The notes: a model not told the origin generated them from the sequence alone. DNA of 64,000 nucleotides from Fodinibacter sp963763015 (GCA_963763015.1 CAVXML010000013.1:1-64000); one strand, 5' to 3'; counted from the stretch's first letter, positions 27,414 through 36,487 are shown. Program-made: numbers and translations.

Positions 27414-29108
27414 GTGGGCCACCTCGACGTCAACTCCGTGAGCTTCTCGCTGCCCGACGGCCGGCGGCTGCTGCGTGACGTCACATTCCGAGTGGGGGAG
27501 GGCGCAAAGGTCGCGCTCATCGGCCCCAACGGCACCGGGAAGACCACGCTGCTGCGGGTGCTGGCCGGCGACCTCACGGCATCCGACGGCGCGGTCACCC
27601 GCAGCGGGGGGCTCGGTGTCATGAGGCAGTTCATCGGCAAGGTGCGCGACGACACGACCGTTCGCGACCTCCTCGTCTCGGTCTCGCCGCAGCCCATCCG
27701 AGGGGCCGCTGCCGAGATCGAGCGCACGGAGCTGGCGATGATGGAGCGCGACTCCGAGCAGGACCAGCTCGACTACGCCCAGGCGCTCGCCGACTGGGGG
27801 GACGTCGGCGGCTACGAGTGGGAGACCCTGTGGGACGTCTGCACGGTCGCCGCGCTCGGCTCCCCCTTCGAGCAGGCGCAGTGGCGCAGGGTCTCGACCC
27901 TGTCGGGCGGCGAGCAGAAGCGGGTGGTGCTCGAGGCGCTGCTGCGCGGACCCGACGAGGTGCTCCTCCTCGACGAGCCCGACAACTACCTCGACGTGCC
28001 CGCGAAGCGGTGGCTGGAGGCTCGGCTCGTGGAGTCACCGAAGACCGTCCTCTTCGTCAGCCACGACCGCGAGCTGCTCGACCGGGTGGCGACACGCATC
28101 GCCACCCTCGAACCCAGCAGTGGCGGCAACACCGTGTGGGTGCACCCGGGCCGCTTCTCGACCTACGAGGAGGCGCGCTCGGACCGCAACGAGCGCCTCG
28201 AGGAGCTGCGGCGGCGCTGGGACGAGGAGCACGCGAAGATCAAGGCGCTCGTCGTCATGTACCGCCAGAAGGCCGCCTACAACTCGGACATGGCCGCGCG
28301 GCTGCAGGCCGCCGAGACGCGGCTGCGCCGGTTCGAGGAGGCGGGGCCGCCGGAGGCGGTGCCCCTCCGGCAGAGGGTCTCGATGCGGCTGACGGGGGGG
28401 CGAACCGCCAAGCGCGCTGTCGTGGCGAACCACCTCGAGCTGCGGGTCGACGGCGACCAGCTGATGCAGCCGTTCGACACGGAGATCTGGTTCGGCGAGC
28501 GGGTGGGGGTCCTGGGCAGCAACGGCTCCGGGAAGTCGCACTTCCTCCGACTGCTCGCGACGGGTGGGAGCGACCCCGACCGCGAGCACGAGCCGGTCGG
28601 CGACATCCGTCCAGCACCCGTCGAGCACGCCGGCCGCGTGGTGCTCGGGTCACGGGTCCGTCCCGGCTGGTTCGCGCAGACCCACGACCACGCGGGGCTG
28701 CACGGCCGCACGCTGCTCGAGATCCTGCACCGCGGTGACGAGCACCGCGCGGGGATGCCGCGGGAGGTCGCTGCTCGTGCCCTCGACCGGTACGGCCTCG
28801 CGCGTGCGTCGGAGCAGACCTTCGAGTCCCTGTCCGGCGGACAGCAGGCGCGGTTCCAGATCCTGATGCTGGAGCTCTCCGGGGCCACGCTCCTCCTTCT
28901 CGACGAGCCGACCGACAACCTGGACCTGCACTCCGCGGAGGCGCTCGAGGACGCCCTCGAGGCGTTCGAGGGCACGGTGGTCGCCGTGACGCATGACCGG
29001 TGGTTCGCGCGGGGGCTGGACCGGTTCCTGGTGTTCCGCGGCGACGGGCGGGTCGTCGAGACCGATGAGCCGGTGTGGGACGAGGGGCGGGTGAGCCGGG
29101 CGCGGTAG
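27414..29108 (+). CDS. ABC-F family ATP-binding protein
   Basis: A 564-residue protein with two ABC nucleotide-binding domains and no membrane segments. Domain 1: Walker A GPNGTGKTT, signature LSGGEQKR, Walker B LLLDEPDNYLD. An Arg/Glu-rich linker (about 235-310) resembles the P-site tRNA interaction motif arm. Domain 2: GSNGSGKSHF, LSGGQQARF, LLLDEPTDNLD. ABC-F proteins act on the ribosome, either relieving stalling or protecting from antibiotics; this subfamily cannot be fixed from sequence alone. It starts at GTG 27414; a CAGACT element lies eight bases upstream. It is the first large gene of the accessory block after truA. Confidence 0.85.
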   Translation: MGHLDVNSVSFSLPDGRRLLRDVTFRVGEGAKVALIGPNGTGKTTLLRVLAGDLTASDGAVTRSGGLGVMRQFIGKVRDDTTVRDLLVSVSPQPIRGAAAEIERTELAMMERDSEQDQLDYAQALADWGDVGGYEWETLWDVCTVAALGSPFEQAQWRRVSTLSGGEQKRVVLEALLRGPDEVLLLDEPDNYLDVPAKRWLEARLVESPKTVLFVSHDRELLDRVATRIATLEPSSGGNTVWVHPGRFSTYEEARSDRNERLEELRRRWDEEHAKIKALVVMYRQKAAYNSDMAARLQAAETRLRRFEEAGPPEAVPLRQRVSMRLTGGRTAKRAVVANHLELRVDGDQLMQPFDTEIWFGERVGVLGSNGSGKSHFLRLLATGGSDPDREHEPVGDIRPAPVEHAGRVVLGSRVRPGWFAQTHDHAGLHGRTLLEILHRGDEHRAGMPREVAARALDRYGLARASEQTFESLSGGQQARFQILMLELSGATLLLLDEPTDNLDLHSAEALEDALEAFEGTVVAVTHDRWFARGLDRFLVFRGDGRVVETDEPVWDEGRVSRAR

Positions 29109-29187
29109 CAGCGGCGGGTGGCGACGCGTCCGCGACGTCACACCTGCCGCTCTTGTCGCTCGTGGTGGGCGGCGCAACACTTCAGTC

Positions 29188-29598
29188 ATGGACCCTGCGC
29201 GGAACAAGGCAATCACCCTCGACGCCGTGGCAGCCCTGAACCGGGGCGACCTCGACGGGTACCTCGCCATCTACGCGCCGGGAGCCGTCGTGCACGGCCT
29301 GCCCGACCACGTCTCGCCCGACGCGGAGGGGCACCGCGAGGTGCTCGCCGACATCCGCCGCTCGCTCCCGGACTTCCGGGCGCAGGTGGAGGCGGTCGTC
29401 GCGGAGGGCGACCTGCTTGCTGCCCGCATCACCTACACCGGCACCCACCACGGGACCATGCGCGGGGTCGCACCGACGGGCCGGGTGCTCTCGTGGGAGG
29501 CGATGACCTTCCGCCGCTACGACGACGAGGGTCGGGTCGTCGAGCGCTGGATCGTCGGGGACAACCTCGGCCTGCTCCACCAGCTCGGCCTGGTCTGA
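29188..29598 (+). CDS. SnoaL-like/ester cyclase family protein
   Basis: A 136-residue single-domain protein with the NTF2-like pattern of the SnoaL/polyketide cyclase family: AITLDAVAALNRGDLDGYLA, VVHGLPDHVSPDAEGHREVL, RITYTGTHHGTMRGVAPTGR and a C-terminal RYDDEGRVVERWIVGDNLG. Substrates vary and cannot be inferred. ATG 29188 gives the family length. A glycosyltransferase remnant follows directly. Confidence 0.75.
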   Translation: MDPARNKAITLDAVAALNRGDLDGYLAIYAPGAVVHGLPDHVSPDAEGHREVLADIRRSLPDFRAQVEAVVAEGDLLAARITYTGTHHGTMRGVAPTGRVLSWEAMTFRRYDDEGRVVERWIVGDNLGLLHQLGLV

Positions 29599-29599
29599 G

Positions 29600-29895
29600 G
29601 GCCCGTCTGCGGGTCGTCGTGACCACCGGGCCGCACGTGGACCCGGCCTCGCTGCGGGCGGGCCCGGGCGTGGAGCTGCACCGGTACGTCTCGCACGACG
29701 AGCTCATGCCGCGGGCCAGCGTGGTGGTCGGGCACGGAGGGCACGGGACCGGCGATGCGTGCCCTGCTCGGCGACGGTCCGCACCGGACGCCGCGGCCCG
29801 CCTCGGGGCACAGGTTCGCTCGGCCGCCGGGGCCGGGGCGGCCGTCGCGGTGGAGGCCGCGCTCCGCGAGCAGCCGCGTCTCTGGCGAACGTAAA
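29600..29895 (+). pseudogene. Remnant of a macrolide-type (GT1) glycosyltransferase C-terminus
   Basis: The reading frame just after the SnoaL-like stop gives LRVVVTTGPHVDPASLRAGP, VELHRYVSHDELMPRASVVV and GHGGHGT, which is the donor-binding end of MGT/UGT-family glycosyltransferases (the HGGxGT motif). After HGT the match jumps frame (ATG CGT GCC CTG CTC, MRALL) and then degrades; only RSAAGAGAAVAVEAALRE-like text of the usual end remains. The N-terminal roughly 300 residues and any start codon are missing. I read it as a decayed fragment. Unlike the nearby single-base shifts, the missing segments cannot be a sequencing slip. Confidence 0.65.
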
Positions 29896-29965
29896 GGCTT
29901 CGCAATATTTGCGTCACGGTTCCGCATGTAAAGCGTTTTCGCATCTACGTTTCTCGGCGAACCCA
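29896..29965 (+). promoter_or_regulatory. AT-rich promoter/operator of the amylase gene
   Basis: This stretch is far less G+C-rich than its surroundings. It contains the perfect inverted repeat CGCAA-TAT-TTGCG (29901-29913) and, 12 bases on, a second imperfect one around ATGTAAAGCGTTTTCGCAT (29926-29944). Both resemble operators of LacI/MalR-type sugar repressors, which commonly control secreted amylases. No repressor gene is adjacent. Confidence 0.45.
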
Positions 29966-30006
29966 CACCCGGCGGCGGTGCCGACCGGTGAGCCCGAGGA
30001 GCAACG

Positions 30007-33000
30007 ATGCCCCGTTCACCCCGTCTGTATGCCGTCCTGCTGGGGTCGGCGCTCGTCGCCGCACCCGGGATGGTCGCCGCGTCGTCGGCGTCGGCCGAGG
30101 TCCCGGAGATCAGCTCGGTTGCGCTCGTCGGGAGCCTGCAGACCGAGATCGGCTGCGCCGAGGACTGGGACCCCGCGTGCGAGGCGAGCGAGCTTGTGCG
30201 TGAGGGTTCCTCGTGGACGGCGACCTTTCCGATCCCCGAGGGCACCTTCGAGCTCAAGGTCGCGATGAACGACTCGTGGGACGTGAACTACGGGGCCGGT
30301 GGTGCTTTGGGTGGTGCGAACATCCCGCTCGTCCTCGAAGGACCGGCGACCCTCGAGTTCCGCTACGACGAGGTGACGCACCTGGTGACGTTCACCCCGA
30401 AGGGACTGGCCGGCGGCACCTCGCCAGGCGACGCCGCCCTCGCGGCCGACTCGCTGCGCGCCCCCCTGACGCGCGAACGCTTCTACTTCGTCATGGCCGA
30501 CCGGTTCGCGAACGGCTCGACCGCGAACGACGAGGGCGGCCTGACGGGCGGGCCGTTGACCACGGGGTTCGACCCCACCCACAAGGGCTTCTACCACGGT
30601 GGTGACCTCAAGGGCATCAGCCAGAAGCTCGACTACATCAAGGACATGGGCACGACCGCCATCTGGCTCACGCCGAGCTTCAAGAACAAGCCGGTCCAGG
30701 GCGAGTCCCGGTCAGGAGAGCGCCGGCTACCACGGCTACTGGATCACCGACTTCACGCAGATCGACCCCCACCTCGGCACCAACGAGGACATGAAGGAGC
30801 TCATCGACGCCGCCCACGCCAAGGGGATGAAGGTCTTCTTCGACATCATCACGAACCACACCGCGGACGTCATCGACTACGAGGAGAAGCAGTACACCTA
30901 CCGGTCCAAGAAGAACTACCCCTACGAGGACACCGACGGCACGGCGTTCGACGACCGCGACTACATCGGCAAGCCGGCATCCGAGTGGCCCGAGATGGAC
31001 GAGGAGTCCTTCCCGTACACCCCGTTCCTCCACGAGGGTGACGAGGACGCCAAGACCCCTGCGTGGCTGAACGACCCCCTGATGTACCACAACCGCGGTG
31101 ACTCGACGTTCGCCGGCGAGTCCTCCACCTACGGCGACTTCATCGGGCCTCGACGACCTGTTCACCGAGCGTCCAGAGGTGGTCGATGGGATGGGCGACA
31201 TCTACCGGCAGTGGGTGGAGTTCGGCATCGACGGGTTCCGCATCGACACCGTCAAGCACGTCAACCTGGAGTTCTGGAAGGAGTTCGTGCCCGACATCCT
31301 CGACGCCGCGGACGACATGGGCAACGACGACTTCTTCGCCTTCGGCGAGGTCTACGACGGCAACCCGGCCGTGATGTCCGAGTACACGACCCGGGGCAAG
31401 CTCCAGGCCACCCTCGACTTCGGGTTCCAGCAGCAGGGCGTCGACTTCGCCAAGGGCAAGCCGGCATCCGTCCTCGCGCGACTTCTTCAGCCAGGACGAC
31501 TGGTACACCGACGCCGACAGCAACGCCTACCAGCTGCCGACCTTCCTCGGGAACCACGACATGGGCCGGGCCTCGATGTTCCTCAAGGCCGACGGGCAGA
31601 GCGAGGCGCAGCACCTCCAGCGCGTGAAGTTCGCCGACTCGCTGATGTTCACCTCGCGCGGCAACCCGGTCACCTACTACGGCGACGAGCAGGGCTTCGT
31701 CAGCACCGGTGGCGACCAGGCCGCCCGGGAGGACATGTTCGCCAGCAAGGTCGAGCTGTACAACACCGAGGACGTCCTCGGCGGCCCGCGAGGGGTCCAT
31801 GGACCGCTACAACACCGAGCACCCGCTCTACCAGCACATCGCCGAGCTCGTCTGCTCTGCGCGCGGAGAACCCGGCGCTCGCCGACGGCGCCCAGGTGAA
31901 CCGCTATGCCGCAGACGGAGCCGGCATCTTCGCCACGTCGCGGATCGGCGCCGGCACCAAGGGCGGCGAGAACGCCGGCAAGGTCGAGTACGTCGTGGCC
32001 GCGAACAACGACACCACGGCCGCGAAGGCGACCTTCCCGACATGGACCAAGGGCAAGGGCGCGGTCTTCACCCCGGTCTTCGGCACGGACAAGGCCGTCA
32101 AGCCGGCCGCCGACGGCTCCGTCACGGTCACCGTGCCGCCGCTCACGGTCAGCGTCTGGAAGGCCAACAAAGCCGCTCAGCACGACTGGCGCGGCCCCGA
32201 CCGTCGACCTCACCGCGGGCGTGGACAACACCGTTGCCGCCCGCGCCGAGATCGCCGCGGAGGTCACAGCGAGTACGTTCGCGCAGACGACGTTCCTCTA
32301 CCGCCCGGTCGGCACCACGAAGTGGAAGCCCGTCGGCACCGACGACAACGCCCCGTTCCGCGTCTTCCACGACGTGGCCGGGATGCCGCTCGGGACGGTC
32401 CTCGAGTACCGCGCGGTCGTGAAGGATGCCGGGGGTCGCATCGCGGCCGACGGCACCTGGGCGTCGGTCGTGGCCCAGAAGGCGCCGCCGACCGAGGCCG
32501 AGATCGGTGACCCCGTGACCCAGCCGTCGGCAGTGTCGGTGCCGGGCACGCACAACTCGGAGATGGGCTGCACCGGTGGCCCCAACAACGGTGACTGGGA
32601 CCCGGCGTGCGACCAGGCCCAGCTCGCGCTCGACACCGACGACCAGATCTGGAAGCGGACGTACTCCATCGACCCCGGTCCCTACTCCTACAAGGCCGCG
32701 ATCGACCGCGAGTGGACTGAGAACTACGGCGAGAAGGGCGTCTTCAACGGCGCGAACATCTCGTACGAGACCGACGGGACCGTGACGTTCTACTACGACC
32801 ACGCGACCCACTGGGTGACGTCCGACGAGGAGACGGAGATCATCACCGTCCCCGGCTCCTTCCAGAGTGAGCTGGGGTGCCCGGTCGACTGGGCGGCGGA
32901 CTGCATGCGACCGTGGCTGCAGGACAAGGACGGCGACGGGGTCTATGCCTGGGCGACGACGAAGATCCCCGCGGGGAGCCACCAGTTCAAGATCGCCCAC

Positions 33001-33141
33001 GACCTGTCGTGGGACGAGAACTACGGCGACGGCGGCGTGCCCAACGGCGGCGACATGACCGTCGAGGTCCCAGCGGCCGACACCAAGGTGTCCTTCGTCT
33101 ACGACTCGGCGACCCACGTGACGACGGTCAAGGTTGGCTGA
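30007..33141 (+). CDS. Secreted GH13 alpha-amylase/pullulanase-like enzyme with three X25 modules; six apparent +1 indels
   Basis: Reassembled length is about 1042 residues. A Sec signal peptide (MPRSPRLYAVLLGSALVAAP, cleavage after SASA) is followed by an X25 starch-binding-like module, the GH13 barrel, a beta-sandwich, a linker domain and two more X25 modules. Catalytic segments: IITNHTAD, GFRIDTVKHV (nucleophile Asp), FGEVYDGN (acid/base Glu) and FLGNHDMGR. Each X25 module has a DWDPAC- or DWAADC-like Cys motif and an NYG...GG/NGAN signature. Frame changes near 30712, 31147, 31480, 31790, 31857 and 32172 are each one extra base, and together they return to the starting frame. It likely hydrolyses alpha-glucans outside the cell. 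Uniform +1 slips with conserved protein on both sides suggest sequence error over decay. Confidence 0.85.
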
Positions 33142-33207
33142 GCCCGCTGACCGACGCATCCGCCTCCGAACGCCCGAGAGGGTCGCTTCGGGGGCGGGTG
33201 CGTGTCG

Positions 33208-33873
33208 TCACCGGCCGATGACCACATCCGTGCCGTCGAGCCGGGCGTCGAAACCATTCGGGGTCATCTCGACCTGGGTGAGCGACATGCCCTCGGGCAC
33301 CCCCGCGACGTCCTGGCGGATGGTGACCAGGCTGCGAGCCAGGGCGCTGGCCGCGGAGTCGAGGAAGGCCGGGCCGCCCAGGTCGACGGTCTCGGGCTCG
33401 ATGAGCAGCTGGCCGCCGTCGGCACTCACCGTGCCGGTCGCGCGCACGGTGAGGTCGCGGCCCAGGATGGTGACCTCACGCTCCACCCCCGTCTTGCCGT
33501 TGCCGGCGTCGTAGACCGTCACGTCCTCGCCGACCTGCTCGGCCACGGTGGCGAAGGGGATGGTCGCGTCGATGTCGAGCCGCTCGGCGCGCAGCCCCTC
33601 GGCCGAGAACCGCACGCCGGTCCCGGAGGCCACGACGTCGGTCAGGTCACCGTCCGCCGAGACGACGTCGGCGCTGCGCAGGTCGACCGATCCGAGCCAG
33701 GTCTCGCTGTCGGCGAGGTCCGCAGGTGGCCCGCTGGACCCCGGTGACGCGGTGGGCGTCGGCGTGGCCGACGCACCATCACGACCACCGGAGCCGAGCG
33801 ACAGGACGAGGACTGCGATCGCGAGTGCGAGCACAGCGAGCGTGCTGACGACACCGAGCAGGAAGGGCTTCAC
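33208..33873 (-). CDS. LmeA-like DUF2993 lipid-binding protein
   Basis: A 221-residue protein with an N-terminal membrane anchor (FLLGVVSTLAVLALAIAVLV), a Thr/Pro/Ser linker and a DUF2993 domain (RSADVVSADGDLTDVVASGT, FSAEGLRAERLDIDATIPFA, GVPEGMSLTQVEMTPNGF). Mycobacterial LmeA binds phospholipid and helps lipomannan elongation; the same role here is inference. GTG 33873 has GGGAGG eight bases upstream. It is the last gene of an ArsR-MFS-DUF2993 operon, 24 nt after the MFS gene. Confidence 0.75.
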   Translation of the reverse strand: MKPFLLGVVSTLAVLALAIAVLVLSLGSGGRDGASATPTPTASPGSSGPPADLADSETWLGSVDLRSADVVSADGDLTDVVASGTGVRFSAEGLRAERLDIDATIPFATVAEQVGEDVTVYDAGNGKTGVEREVTILGRDLTVRATGTVSADGGQLLIEPETVDLGGPAFLDSAASALARSLVTIRQDVAGVPEGMSLTQVEMTPNGFDARLDGTDVVIGR

Positions 33874-33897
33874 GGGGGACAGCCTCCCACCCGGGTG

Positions 33898-35217
33898 TCA
33901 GGTGGCCGACGAGCCCTGTGTCACCCGTTCGCCCTCGCGCTCCGCGCGGAGCTCGCTGCGGCGGGCGGGGAGGTAGAAGATCGCCCCGAGGATGCTCAGC
34001 GCTCCGGCCGTCACCATCGCCGTGCCGATGCTCGTGCGGTCGGCGAGGGCGCCCAGGGGCGGGCCGGCGACGGCAAACGCGAGGAAGGCCATCATCGAGT
34101 TCATCGACAGCACCGTCGACCGGTTCGCGGCCTGCGCCTCGCGGTGGAGGAGCGCCTGGTGTGGGGGCCCGTTCATGCCGTGCATCGAGTAGGTGAAGAG
34201 GTAGGCGGCGACGAGGCCGACCGGGCCGACCACGAGCCCCATGACGAGCGCCCCGAGCCCGTTGAGGATCCGCGCGAGCACGGCGGCCCTCGCCACGCCC
34301 ATGCGTCCGGATGCCGTACCCGCGAGCCAGGCACCGACGGCGAACAGCCCCCAGCCGGCCGCCGACACGGGTCCCACCAGCGCACCGGCCTCCCGCGCCG
34401 AGCCGAGGAGCTCCTCGAGCCGCAACGGCATGAGCGACTCGAAGCTGATCATGCCGATCGACCAGAACACCTCCGCCACGACCAGAGCGAGGAGCACCCG
34501 GTTGGTGCCAAGCAGCCGGAGCCCGCCGAGAATGACCGTGGGCGTGTTCCGGGACTCGACCAGCGCGTGCCGCAGCCCGCTCCGGCCCGGCTCTCTGGGC
34601 GGCCGTGACTCACGCATGAGCAGGAACGCCGCGACGAGGTGCGCCACGCTGAGAGCCGCCGACACCCAGACGGCGGCGTCGAGGGCGGAGACGTCGAGGC
34701 CGAACACCGTCTGCGCCGGGTGCCACCAGATGAGCCCACCGGACAGGACGGCCCCCACGGCGATCGCGAGCCCGACGACGGTGCCGGCCCGGGACAGCTG
34801 CCGGTCCACGTCCGCGCCCGGCTCGGTGAGGTGCACGGTGTCGACGAACCAGGCCTCCAGCGGCCCCGAGTCCAGGGCCCGGAAGGCACCCATCAGGGCC
34901 CCCGCGACGATGAAGGCCCAGAAGCTCTGCGCGAGCGCGTACGCGACCAGTGCGACGACGTTGACGACCGCTGCGGTGAGGTAGACGGGCCGGCGGCCGA
35001 CGGCATCCGCGAAGCCGCTCGTCGGCAGCTCGAGGAGGAAGCAGGCGATGCCCATGACGGCACCGATCGTGGCGGCCTGCGCGATGGTGAGGCCGCGACC
35101 GGTCTGGACGAGGATGAAGATCCCGACGACGAACCCGACGGGGAGCCAGCGCGTCGCCGTGAGCAGGTAGAGGCGCCGCTCGGCGGCTCGAGGGCTGAGC
35201 AGGGCGGATGCCGTCAC
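33898..35217 (-). CDS. MFS transporter
   Basis: A 439-residue, 12-segment major facilitator. Motif A-like GFADAVGRRPVYL lies between helices 2 and 3, with DSGPLEAWFVDTV after helix 4 and a long central loop near PPREPGRSGLRHALV. It resembles uncharacterised actinobacterial exporters; substrate unknown. Its GTG overlaps the stop of the ArsR-type regulator gene by 4 nt (GTGA), so regulator and transporter are translated together. Confidence 0.85.
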   Translation of the reverse strand: MTASALLSPRAAERRLYLLTATRWLPVGFVVGIFILVQTGRGLTIAQAATIGAVMGIACFLLELPTSGFADAVGRRPVYLTAAVVNVVALVAYALAQSFWAFIVAGALMGAFRALDSGPLEAWFVDTVHLTEPGADVDRQLSRAGTVVGLAIAVGAVLSGGLIWWHPAQTVFGLDVSALDAAVWVSAALSVAHLVAAFLLMRESRPPREPGRSGLRHALVESRNTPTVILGGLRLLGTNRVLLALVVAEVFWSIGMISFESLMPLRLEELLGSAREAGALVGPVSAAGWGLFAVGAWLAGTASGRMGVARAAVLARILNGLGALVMGLVVGPVGLVAAYLFTYSMHGMNGPPHQALLHREAQAANRSTVLSMNSMMAFLAFAVAGPPLGALADRTSIGTAMVTAGALSILGAIFYLPARRSELRAEREGERVTQGSSAT

Positions 35218-35807
35218 GACCGGTCACCGCCCCGGGGTGCGCGGTCGAGGTCGAGCGGGTAGGCGATGGAGTAGACCGCGAGGCGGCGCGCCGACGGGTT
35301 TCCCTGCCCGACGCGGCGGTAGCGCGCGATGACCTGCTCGACCTCGGCCCGCATCGCCTGCAGCTGCTCGGCCGTGGCGATGACGTAGGTGTCACTCATG
35401 CCGGCCGCGTCCCGCCATTCCGGTGGCCAGGTCGGCTCGACGTCGAGCCACCGCTCGAACTGCTCGGCGAGGTGGCGGATGTAGTCGCGCACGAGCCAGC
35501 CGAGGGCGGTCTCGGCGTCCTCGTCGTCCGCGAAGTCGCTGGGTTCGTACTGGTGGCTGTCGGTCGAGGCCCTCCACAGGCGCTGCTTGCCCTCGCCCTC
35601 GCCGGTGTCGGTCACGAGCCCGACGGACTCCAGCCGGCGCAGGTGGTACGAGGTGGCCCCCGAGTTGGTGCCCAGGATCCCCGCCAGCTGAGTCGCGGTG
35701 GCGGGGCCGCCTCGGCGCAGCGTGCTGAGCAGGCGTGAGCGCAAGGGGTGGGCGAGGGTCTTCAGGGCGGTGGCGTCCAGGCGCATCCCGGTGTACTCGT
35801 CGGCCAT
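35214..35807 (-). CDS. ArsR-type winged-helix transcriptional regulator
   Basis: A 197-residue protein. The N-terminal domain LKTLAHPLRSRLLSTLRRGG, ATQLAGILGTNSGATSYHLR and RLESVGLVTD is a typical ArsR/HTH_20 winged helix. The C-terminal half (LGWLVRDYIRHLAEQFERWL, VIATAEQLQAMRAEVEQVIA) is a helical effector or dimerisation region without Cys metal ligands, so a metal sensor is unlikely. ATG 35807 lies 7 nt after a TACTGT -10; the longer frame upstream runs through the operator repeats. It likely controls its own operon with the MFS transporter. Confidence 0.85.
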   Translation of the reverse strand: MADEYTGMRLDATALKTLAHPLRSRLLSTLRRGGPATATQLAGILGTNSGATSYHLRRLESVGLVTDTGEGEGKQRLWRASTDSHQYEPSDFADDEDAETALGWLVRDYIRHLAEQFERWLDVEPTWPPEWRDAAGMSDTYVIATAEQLQAMRAEVEQVIARYRRVGQGNPSARRLAVYSIAYPLDLDRAPRGGDRS

Positions 35808-35809
35808 AG

Positions 35810-35869
35810 TGTGCACAGTACCTGTGCACACTTCCTTTGCACAACACATGTGCACAGAAATCCTGCACC
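35810..35869. repeat. Five-copy 13-bp repeat array (TGTGCACA operators) over the regulator promoter
   Basis: TGCAC cores occur at 35812, 35825, 35838, 35851 and 35864, exactly 13 bp apart. Copies 1, 2 and 4 are the full palindrome TGTGCACA, copy 3 is TTTGCACA, and copy 5 keeps only the core. On the minus strand copy 1 overlaps the -10 TACTGT (35820-35815), copy 2 lies in the spacer and copy 3 covers a TTGTGC -35 (35844-35839). A protein filling the array would cover the whole promoter of the ArsR-type gene, which begins 3 nt away. Autorepression by that regulator is the obvious inference. Confidence 0.75.
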
Positions 35870-35916
35870 GCTGTCGCTGCAGGTCACGCATGGTGTGCGA
35901 GCCGCGGGCGGACGAT

Positions 35917-35945
35917 TTGGGGAGCGACTCCGTCCTCCGTAGACT
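35917..35945 (+). promoter_or_regulatory. rplM-rpsI promoter
   Basis: TTGGGG (35917-35922) and TAGACT (35940-35945) are separated by 17 bp. This is the best -35/-10 pair in the window and leaves a leader of about 90 nt before rplM. Confidence 0.65.
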
Positions 35946-36043
35946 GGATGACTGTTGTGCCGTGCACCGTGGTGGGCACCCAGCCCCTTCGCCGGAGCAG
36001 GCGGCGCACGTCTTCCAGACACCATCCAGAGCCAGGACACCTG

Positions 36044-36487
36044 ATGCGTACCTACACCCCGAAGTCGGGCGAGATCACGCGCGCGTGGCACGTGATCGAC
36101 GCGACCGACGTCGTGCTCGGCCGCCTCGCGAGCCAGACCGCCATCCTCCTGCGCGGCAAGCACAAGCCGACGTTCGCCCCGCACGTGGACATGGGGGACT
36201 TCGTCATCATCGTCAATGCCGGCAAGGTCGCCCTCACCGGCGCCAAGCTCGAGCAGAAGAAGGCGTACCGCCACTCCGGCTTCCCGGGCGGGCTGACGGC
36301 CGAGTCGTACACCGAGCTCCTCGCGAGGAGCCCGGAGAAGGCGGTGGAGAAGGCCGTGCGCGGCATGCTCCCCAAGAACACCCTCGGCCGGGCGCAGCTC
36401 GCCAAGCTCAAGGTCTACGCCGGCGCCGAGCACCCCCACGCTGCCCAGCAGCCCCAGCCCTACACGATCAGCCAGGTGGCCCAGTGA
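36044..36487 (+). CDS. rplM: 50S ribosomal protein L13
   Basis: Intact 147-residue L13: MRTYTPKSGEITRAWHVIDA, VVLGRLASQTAILLRGKHKP, THSGFPGG-type HSGFPGGLTAES and AVRGMLPKNTLGRAQLAKLK. L13 is an early 50S assembly protein. The stop overlaps the rpsI ATG (TGATG). Confidence 0.98.
   Translation: MRTYTPKSGEITRAWHVIDATDVVLGRLASQTAILLRGKHKPTFAPHVDMGDFVIIVNAGKVALTGAKLEQKKAYRHSGFPGGLTAESYTELLARSPEKAVEKAVRGMLPKNTLGRAQLAKLKVYAGAEHPHAAQQPQPYTISQVAQ

Noticed and set aside
35810..35869. DnaA boxes or a replication origin in the TGTGCACA array
   Set aside because: The actinobacterial DnaA box is close to TTGTCCACA; these are symmetric TGTGCACA palindromes at a promoter with no dnaA/dnaN nearby.
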